64,000 nt of DNA, taken from NCBI RefSeq assembly GCF_000720635.1, contig NZ_JOCF01000020.1:28652-92651 (forward strand), in the 5' to 3' direction. Each line of letters opens with the position of its first letter. Position 1 is the first letter of the stretch. The translations under genes and the position numbers were made by a program. Positions 12,301 through 21,300 of this stretch are shown here, piece after piece. The DNA is from Streptomyces sp. NRRL WC-3742. GTDB taxonomy: Bacteria; Actinomycetota; Actinomycetes; Streptomycetales; Streptomycetaceae. Below the pieces are notes generated by a model, which was given only the letters and a program-made list of their open reading frames with translations, had not been told where the DNA came from and searched no databases.

Positions 12301-15300
12301 GTCGCGGTGGTACACGTCGGCGAGCCAGCGCGTCCCGGCCGCGTTGATCGGGTGGGCCAGGGAGTCGGCGAGCGAGAGGATCTTGGCGACCTCCTCTCCC
12401 CCGGGCGTCTCCGCCGTGAACCGGAGCCAGTGTTCGGGCCTCGGGGTGACGGCCTGCGTCTCGTCCTCCGGGATGTCCAGTTCGATCGGCAGGCGCCTGG
12501 TGAGCGCGTCGAAGGGCGCGGGCGAGCCGTCGCCCTCGCCGTGCGGCGGCGTGGTGGTGGCCGGCGGGTCGAGCCGGAGGGTCTCACCGCGCTTGCGGAA
12601 GGTGACGCTGACCTCCACCAGGCCCGTGTAACGGGCCATCGGCACGCCGACCTTGAGGTTGCCGGGGAACTTGGAGCCCTCGCTCGTGACCGTGCCGCCA
12701 CGCTTCTGGTACGTGCCGCCGACGGTGGCCGTGAGGCTGCCGACGGCCGCGCCCGCGGGCCCGACCTGCACGCCGCCCGTGACGCGGGCGTTGCCGCCCA
12801 GGCCGTCGAGCCGGGTGTTGCGGGAGCCCCCGGCGGACTCGTTGGCCGGGCTGAACGCCGCGGCGCCGTGGCTGTTGTGGTACTCCAGCTGGAGGAGCGA
12901 GACGGTGGCGCTGACCTCGGCGTCGCCGACGATCCAGCGCCGGCCGAGGGCGGGCGTGCCGATGGTGTGCTGGGCCGCCCCGGGGTTCCCGGGGTTCGGG
13001 CGCGGGCCGATCGCGTCGCCGAGGAGGGCCGACAGCTGGGCGTGGCCGAGGCTGCCGGTGACCAGGGGCTCCAGCTTCCCCCAGGTGGCCTTGCCGAAGA
13101 AGGCCGGGCCCTGCTCCTGGAGGAGGGTGGCCAGGCTCCTGGTGTCGCCGAGCCAGCGCAGGACGTGGCCCGTGCCCAGTCCCTCGGTGAACACGGTGGC
13201 CGGGGGCACCCGGACGACGGCGGTGTCGCGGCCGCGCCAGCGGGTGCGGTCCCCGGGGTCGAGCGTGCGGCCCTTCTCGGTCAGGACGTCGACGTACACC
13301 GTCGTCTCGGCGACGTCGCGCCGCGTCCGCCACCGGGAGACCAGGTCCCGGCCGGCCTCCTGGAGGTGGACGAGCGGCCGGAGACCGCTCGTGGCGGGGG
13401 GCAGGTCGGGGTTGCCGACGGGCGGCCGCTGCGTCAGCCACCCGGCCTCGGACGGCTTGACCGCGGTCCGCCCGTCGGGGCCGAGCAGGGAGGTGCTCTC
13501 CATCCGTACCGTCAGCACCACCTTCGCCCGGTGGGCGTCCGCGGTCACCTTCTCCTTGATCGCCGCGCCCGTGGCCAGCACCTCGCTGTGGTGCTCCAGT
13601 TGCTGGATGCTCCGGGTCAGCGCGACGTTGCCGCCGATGACGCCACCGACCAGGCCGGAGCCGGTCGGGTCGATGACGACCTGCCCGCCGACGCCGCCGG
13701 TGAACACGTGGCCGCCGCCGGTGTTGCCGTCGACCTCCGTGTTGACGAACCCGGTCTGGAGGGTGGTGCCGATGTTGAACTCGACGGCGCCGGGGGCGTT
13801 GACCTCCCCGCTGCGCCGCGTCTCCGCCACGGAGGCGGTGATCCGCACCGTGTGGCGGCCGTGGCGGACGACGCGTTCCTCACCGGCCGTCATCGGCTTG
13901 ACGTGGGAGTGCAGGTTGTCGAACCCGAGCTCCTCCCTCACCTTGGGACGCAGCTCGCCCCACACGCCCTCGCCGAAGACCCTCGCCCCGGTCCCGTCGA
14001 GGTGGCTGACGACGGCCTCGACGCCCTCCGACCCGTACCGCGCCACGCCCTGGTCGTCGAGGTGGTAGACGCTGGTGACGGTGTCGGAGGAACCGAGCTG
14101 GTCGTCCGGCATCCGCCGGGGCTGCTCCAGCTCGCGCGGGGACACCTCCCGGCTCGGCGCCGCGACCTCGACGGGCGCATCGACCCGGTGGCCGGGAAGG
14201 GGGGCGGTCCTCTCGGACCGGAGGGTGACGGTGAAGACGGCCCGGCCGTTGAGCAGGTCGGCGGGCTCGGTGCTCTTGACCCGGCTGTTGGTGCCGCCGG
14301 TGCGCTCGATGGTCAGCCCTCGGGAGTTCTCCTTGGTGTGGGAGCCGTCGGAGCCGACGGTCACGTTGTCGACGCCGAGCCTGGACGCCCCGCCGAGGAC
14401 GACGCGGGTCTGGCGGTCCCAGGTGTAGCCGACGGTGACGCGCTGCTGGGAGCCCAGCTCGAACTCGAAGGAGGCCGTCGACCGGCGCCCGGTCAGGGTC
14501 AGCGGCGCCGCCGTCACCTCGACGGTGCCCTTCCAGATGCCGGTGTCGACGGCGATCTCGATCCGCCCGCCCCGGGTGAGGCGGGGCAGGGCGGTGGTCA
14601 GCGCGGTCAGGTCGAGCCCCTGCTCGAGCTGGACCAGGGCCCGGCGCTGCTGCGCGGCGGGCGGCGCCGAGAGCCCCAGCTGGGACAGGACCCCGCCCGG
14701 CCGGTCGGTGGGCGACACCGCGAGGCCCAGCCGTTCCTTGACGAAGCGCAGCACCCCGGCGGCCTCGTTCCCCAGCGACAGCACGACGTGGGAGCGGCCG
14801 AGGACGGTCGGCACGTGCGGGGTCATCTGCAGGGCCTCGAACGCCTCGGTGGCGAACGGCCGGCTCAGCTCGACGTCCAGGCGCACCGGCGCCTCCAGCC
14901 GCCTGCCGTTCACCGTCACCGTGAGGTCGATCCTCGCGTCGTACATCGCCTGCGGGACGCGCAGCTTGCCGTTCGCGAAGTCCTTGGTGGACGTGCTCTC
15001 CGTCCAGCCGCTGCGGGCCTGGCCGTCGAGGCCGCCCAGGGCGGTGCCCTGCGGGGTGAGCTTCTTCGACCCCTGGAAGGCGCCCTTGAGGAAGAGCTGC
15101 CCCTGCCCGTTGGCCCCGGTCGCGGCGAGCCTGCGCCCGCCCTCGAAGCCGGAGGTCTCCCGGACGACGCTGAGTTCGGTCGCGCTCTGGAAGCGCCGGT
15201 ACTCGGCGCCGACGAGCGTGGCGGTCACCTCGATGTGCAGCCCGCTCATCGGCCCGCGGTCGGTCACCGGGGTGCGCAGCGGCACGCCGTTGCTCATGCC

Positions 15301-18300
15301 GACCAGGTGGGCGCCGACGGCGGCGTGCGAGTACACCCGCAGGACGTCCTCGCGGACCTTCGCCCACTCGTGCGCGCCGAGCGCGTCCCGACCGGCACGG
15401 TCCAGCGCCGCGTGCAGCGGCGCGACGGAGACCAGGTCGCGGACGAGGGTGGTGGTGGGCAGGTGGGGGGTGTCCAGGTGCGGCGCCGGCCCGGGGGCGG
15501 CCGCCGGGGCGACGTCCGGGAACTCCGCCCTCTCGATGACGGTGCGGAACCCGAGGCGGGCCTCGGCCCTGTCCGGGGCGGGGTACGGGTTCTGGCCGTC
15601 CGTCCGTTCCACGTGCTGGTGGCCGGGCTTGCCGAAGACGACCTCGATGGTGGCCACACCGGTGGCCATCCGGGCGGGGACCTTGGGCTTGCTGCCCAGC
15701 GCCACGTCGTCGCCGCCGCCCTCGCGGTGGACGTCGTCCTTGGTGCGGCGCAGGCCCCCGGTGCCCCCTCCGCCGCCGTTCTTGCCGGAGCCGGTGCCGC
15801 CGAACGACGCCTGCCAGCCCTTGCTGTCGATCTGCTGGTCCACGTGCGAGCGGCTGATGCCGGTGGAGACGTAGAGCTCGGTGTCCCCGGGCAGGGCGAC
15901 CACCGACTCGGTGGTGAGGACGTGCGCCCTGCGGAAGGTGAGCGTGCCCTCGGGGGAGGTGACCGTCCCCAGCGTGACGGTCAGCTCCTCCCCCGCCATC
16001 AGGGGCTTGAGCTGCTGGTGCAGGACGTCGAGGTCCACCTCCTCGACCAGACGGCTGCGCAGGGCCGACCAGGTCTTCCTGCCGAAGAACGTCTCGGCCT
16101 GCGCCTCGAAGCCGTCGACGAACAGGTCCATCCCCCGCCGGTCGGAGGCCCCGTTGCGGGGGGTCATCTCCAGGCCGTCCGCGCCCAGGCCGTCCGCACC
16201 CAGGGCTCCCGCGGGGCGGGTCCTCCCCGGCACGGCGACCGGCCAGACCTCGGCCAGGACGTACGGGCCCTTGAGCCGTGCGTCGGCGCCGCCCGGCAGG
16301 ACGGCGGGCAGGACCTCCTCGTTCGCCCCCGGGGGAAGGTCCCAGGACCACTTGGGCACGGCGACGTGGGCCGTCACCGTGACCTCGCCGGGGTTCTCGG
16401 GCCGGAGCAGGGGGCCGCCCGGGACGCCGATGAAGCCCAGGTCCTCGAAGGTCATCCTGAGGGTGAACGGCAGCTCGTAGACGGCGGCTTCGGCGGTGGT
16501 CTTGGCGCGGGCCAGGTTGCGGCTGGCCTCCCCGGTCACCGAGCCCTCCCGCCGGCCCTTCTGGCCTCCGGCGCTCCCGGTGAGGCCGCCCTTGCCGACC
16601 TTGCCGGTCCCCTGGGCGGTGAGCGAGAACTGCAGGAGCGAGTCCCCGGTGAAGCCGACCGAGGTCTGGTGCTCGGAGCCGTACTCGACCTCGAGGCCGC
16701 CCAGGCGGCCGAGCAGGGTGCCGCTGCCCGCCGTGAAGCGGTCGGCGCTGATCCGCAGGGTGCCCGACCAGGCGCCCGCCTCGAAGGGGACGGTCCACGC
16801 CTCGCCCCGGGAGAGCCCGGTGAGCCGGGCGCGCAGCGTCCCGGGGTTGAGCACCGTCTCGGCCAGGAACTTCGCGGTGGCGCCGTGGCCGTGCAGGGCC
16901 GCCTCGAGGCTGCGGGTGAGGCCCGCGACCAGGTCGGCGGGCGGGCCCTCCAGGCCCATCAGGATGTCCGTGCGGGAGAGTCCGCGCTCGACGATGCGCT
17001 GCGGCACCCCGAGCGGCGGCGCGGTCTGTCCGGCGGCGGGCGTCGCGGGGAGGAGGAAGCCGGGCGGGGCCATCAGCGGGCCGCTCTCCACGGGCACGGT
17101 CACCGTGGTGTCGCCCTCGCCCCCGCCCTCTCCCTCGCCCTCGCGGTGCGGCGGCGGCACGGCGCCCAGGTGGGCGTCGCCCTCGCCGAACAGGAAGCGC
17201 ACGCCCTCGTAACCCTCGTTCAGGTGCACGGGGTTGGCGCGCTCCGAGGAGGGCCGGTCCTTGCCGTAGAGCTTCTCCAGCAGGGCGACCATCTCGGGCG
17301 ACTCGTTGCGCCGCACCCAGCCGGGGCCGTTGTTGCGGGCCCGGCCGGTGTACGGGTCCTCGCCGTGGTTGGTGCCGAGGTAGGCGTTGGTCAGCTGGGC
17401 GAAGTACTCCTCCTCGCTGCGGGAGGCGTAGTTCTGGGCGTCGTTGTCCTTCACGCGCCGGGGGCCGTCCGACCAGGGGGCGTCGTCGCCGGCCTCGTGC
17501 TTCTTCCGGTACGCCTCGCTGATGGTCCTCCGGTCCGTCTCGGACAGGACGCGGTGGATGGCGTGGGCGAACTCGTGGGTGGCGGTGGAGTATCCGTCCG
17601 CCTGGTGGGGGGCCGGGCCGATGGTGGTCTTCTCGCCGGTGAGGTTCTCCTCGGGCACGGCGGTGTCGCGCCGGTCGTTGGCGCCGCGCGTGGTCTCGTA
17701 CGGGCGGTGGAGCGCACCGCCCTCGGCGCCGTGGGTGCCGGCGAGGTGGGTGAAGGGGCCCAGCTCGGTGAGGGGGACGTCCTTGGGCAGGACGTGCACC
17801 CGGGTGTCCTCGGCGAGCAGCTTCAGGGCCACGTCGCGGTCGCGCAGCATCCGGCCGAAGAGGGTGACGGCGCTGCGCCGGGCGAGGCCGGGCTCGCTGG
17901 TACGGCCGTCCACGTCGACGAGCAACTCGGCGGCGGCCTGGGAGAGTTCGTGGTCGTCGAGCCTGCTGAGGTTCTCCAGGACGGAGGGGTCGGTGCGCAG
18001 GTCGGAGCGCTCTTCGGGGGTGAGGTGGCGCAGGGTCTCGGAGCGGTCGGCGGAGGAGAGCTCGTGCAGGCCCGGCTTGCCGCCGCCGCGCAGGGCGACG
18101 GCGAGTTCCTCGGGGCCGGGGTTGTGCGGGTGGTGGCCGAAGGCGTCCTCGTTGGCGCGTTCGTGCTCGCGCCAGCTCCTGGCGTCGAGGTTCCTGAGCG
18201 TCCAGAGCTTGTGGTACTCGGCGATGAACTCGTCGCCGTACTCGCCCTTGAAGTGGCGGGTGAGCTCGTCGTTGAGGGCGTGGCGCGCGGCGAGGTCGTC

Positions 18301-21300
18301 GAAGCCGCGGGCGGCCTCGCGCAGGGCGGGGGCGGCCTCGGCCTCGAAGCGGGCGTGGTCGGCGAGTTCGCCGTTCAGCTCGGTCTTGCGCGTCTGCCAG
18401 GTCGGCAGCTGCTCGCGGAGCTTGGCGGGGGTGTCGAAGACCTCGTCGAAGGCGCGGCCGGCGCGGTCGGTGTGGCCGGTGCTCAGGCGGTCGGTGGCGG
18501 CCGGGGTGAGGCCCCCGTGGTCGCGGGCGGCGGTGCGGGCGGCCTCCTCGGCCTCGCGGCGGGCGGCGAGGCGGGCGGCCTGGTGGGTGATGCGCTCGTG
18601 CAGAGCGGCGCGGGCGGTGAGTTCCTCGACCTTGGCGGCGAGGGCGTGCGGGTCGGCGTCGGGGTCGGTGACCAACCGGTCGGCGGCGTCGGCGACTTCG
18701 CGCATCACGGTGTCGCGGGCGCGGTCGGCGTCGGCCGTGTCGGCGCCGAACTCCTTGGCGAGGTCGCGCTGTTCCTCCTGCTTCGACCAGCTGTCGGAGG
18801 CGTGGTCGACGGCGTCGGCCGCGCGGCGCACCACCGTCTCGCGGGCGGCCTGGAGGGCGTACTCGTGCGGCAGGTGCCGGGCGCGGCCGGCCAGGGCGGT
18901 CGCGAACTCGGCGGTGGCCTCGGCACGTTCGCGGCGCGGGCCGACGAAGCCGTCGAGGCCCCCGGCGCTCTCCTCGAAGTCGCGGGCGAGCTGCTCGCGC
19001 AGGGACTCGCGCAGCCGGTCCTCGCCGACCGGGGAGAGCTCGGGCTTCTCGGTGATGCCGAGGTCGGCGAGCATTTTCCGGTCGTCGGCGGAGAGCCGGT
19101 CGAACCAGGTGTCGGCGGCCTGCTCGGTGAGGTGGTCGGCCTGGGCGAGGGCGCGTTCGTGGTCGGCGCGCAGCCGCAGGTCCGCGAGCAGGTGCTCGTC
19201 GAGCCGCTCCAGCGAGGCCCGCGCCCTGTCGTACCCGGCCTCGCTCAGCGCGTCCGGGTGGTCGAGGACGAGGGCCGCCTCGTTCTCGGCCAGGGCGCGG
19301 AAGGCCCTGCGCGCCTCGGGGCGGATCAGGTCCAGCCCGGCGGGCGGGAGTTCGGAGGCGTTGCGCGCGCCCCACTCGGTGACCGTCCGCTCGAAGTGGT
19401 CCATGGCCGTACGGACGGCGCCCTCGCGGGCGGCGGCGAGGCGGGTGAAGTCGTCGGCCCGGGCGAGGATCTCCTCGCGGTCCTGCGGGCGCCGCTCCAG
19501 CTCGGTGTACATGAGGTCGCGGGCGCGGCGGCGCTCGGGGTGGGCGGGGCCGTTCGGGTCGTCGGCGGGGAGGCGGACGGGCCCCTCCCGGTAGGCGCGC
19601 TCCAACGCCTCCTCGGCCTTCTCGTCGCGGCGGTGGCCGCTGCCGTCCGGGTCGTGGGAGAGCTGGTCGGAAGCCTCGGTGAGCTTGGTGTCGTAGGTGT
19701 CCTGGAGGTCGCGTTGGGTCTGCCGCCACTGTTCCTCGCGGCCCTCCTCGGTGCGGAGGTGCTCGGGCAGCGGGGCGTAGTGGTGCTCGGGCTCGGGGGC
19801 GTTCTCACCAGGGGCGTTCTCGCCGAACTTCTGCGCGTCCGGGATCGGGTCGGTGATCCTGCTCGGGTCGAGGGTGCGGAGGTACCGGTCGGGCAGCGGG
19901 GCGGGCCGCTCCCGGGGCGCGTCGACGTCGTCCTTGCCGAACTCCAGGACGGTGCCGCGGCCTTCGACGATCGGCCGGCCCTGCGCGTCGAAGCCGACGT
20001 TCGCCGCCACGATCACGTGGCCCGGGCCGGAACTCGGCGTGAGCCCCTCCTTGGTCGTCTCGAACGCGGGGGCCACCCAGACCGACCCCTTGGCGACGAC
20101 GACCTTGAGGTCGGCGGTGTCCGGGTTCTCCCAGACCTTCGTCATCGCCTCCTTGAGGAAGGCGTGCCCGGCGCCGCCGAGGTCGCAGGCGACGAAGTCG
20201 AGGGTGCGCCGGCCGTCGTCCAGGTGGCCGTTGGCCTGCAGCACCGTGATGGTCTCGACGAGCTCGTCGACCGTCAGCGGCTTTCCGTTGCGCGTCGGCA
20301 GCCCGTCGGTGGTGTGCGCCACCACGGCGAGGCGGGTGCGGTCGACGGGGAGCAGCTCCAGCGTCTTCAGCGTCGCGTCGGACGGGTGGTCGCCGAGCAC
20401 CCACGCGGGCTGCCGGTCGGGGCCGCCGGGCACGGAGTGGCCGTGCTCGGGGAGTTCCAGGTAGGTGACCGGCTCCTCGGGCGTGTGCACGGGCCGGGGC
20501 GGGTGCGCGGGCTGGATCGTCTCGTGCTGCTCGACGGGCTGGGGCTCGGGCTGGTGCTCGGACTGGTTCTGGGGCTGGTGCTCGGGCTGGGGCTGGTGCT
20601 GGGAGACGGTCGACGTGACGGGCTCCGGCCGGGTGACGGTCTCGTTCCCCGAGCCGCCGGCGTGCGCGGAGGCGCCCTTCCCCTCGGACTCCTCGACGGG
20701 CTTCTCCGGCGCGGGGGCGGGCCTGTTCTCCCCGCCGGTGGTGGGCACCTTCTTCGGCGCGTTCCCGGATTCGTTCGCCTGGTCCGTGGACCCGTTCGCC
20801 TTGTCCGAGGACTGGTTGCCGCCCTTGGACTCCGTGGGGATCGGCGACTCGGCCACGCCGCGGTGGGGCGTCGACTGCCCCTCGCCGACCGTACGCACGC
20901 CGTCCCCGCCCAGCTCCGCCGCCAGCCGCGCCTCGCGGGCCTTGGGGCCCTCCGGCCTCGGGATGAACGGGTTGGTCGGGTGCCCGGTCAGGGTGGACGC
21001 GACGGCGAGCCACACGCGCGGGTCCTTCAGGCCGTAGTACTTGGCGTCGCTGGTCAGGGCCGACTGCTCGTCCAGGTGCTTCATCGCCTCCTGGAACTTG
21101 AGGCGCAGCGGGCCGGTCGCGACGTGGCCGAGGTGGCCGAGCACGCCCATGGAGACGCCACCGACGAAGCTGTCGACGGTGACGTTGAAGGAGTGGTCCT
21201 CGCTGAAGACCAGGTTGTAGGTGCCCTCGGTGAGGACGTTCTGGAGGCCGCCCCTGAGCGAGCCGGCGAGCGCCTCCCCGAACTTGTACAGGAACTGCAT

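Noticed and set aside
20530..20620. GCTGGTGCTCGGG-like repeats taken at first for a separate repeat element
   Set aside because: They encode the Gln/Pro/Glu/His linker of the giant protein.
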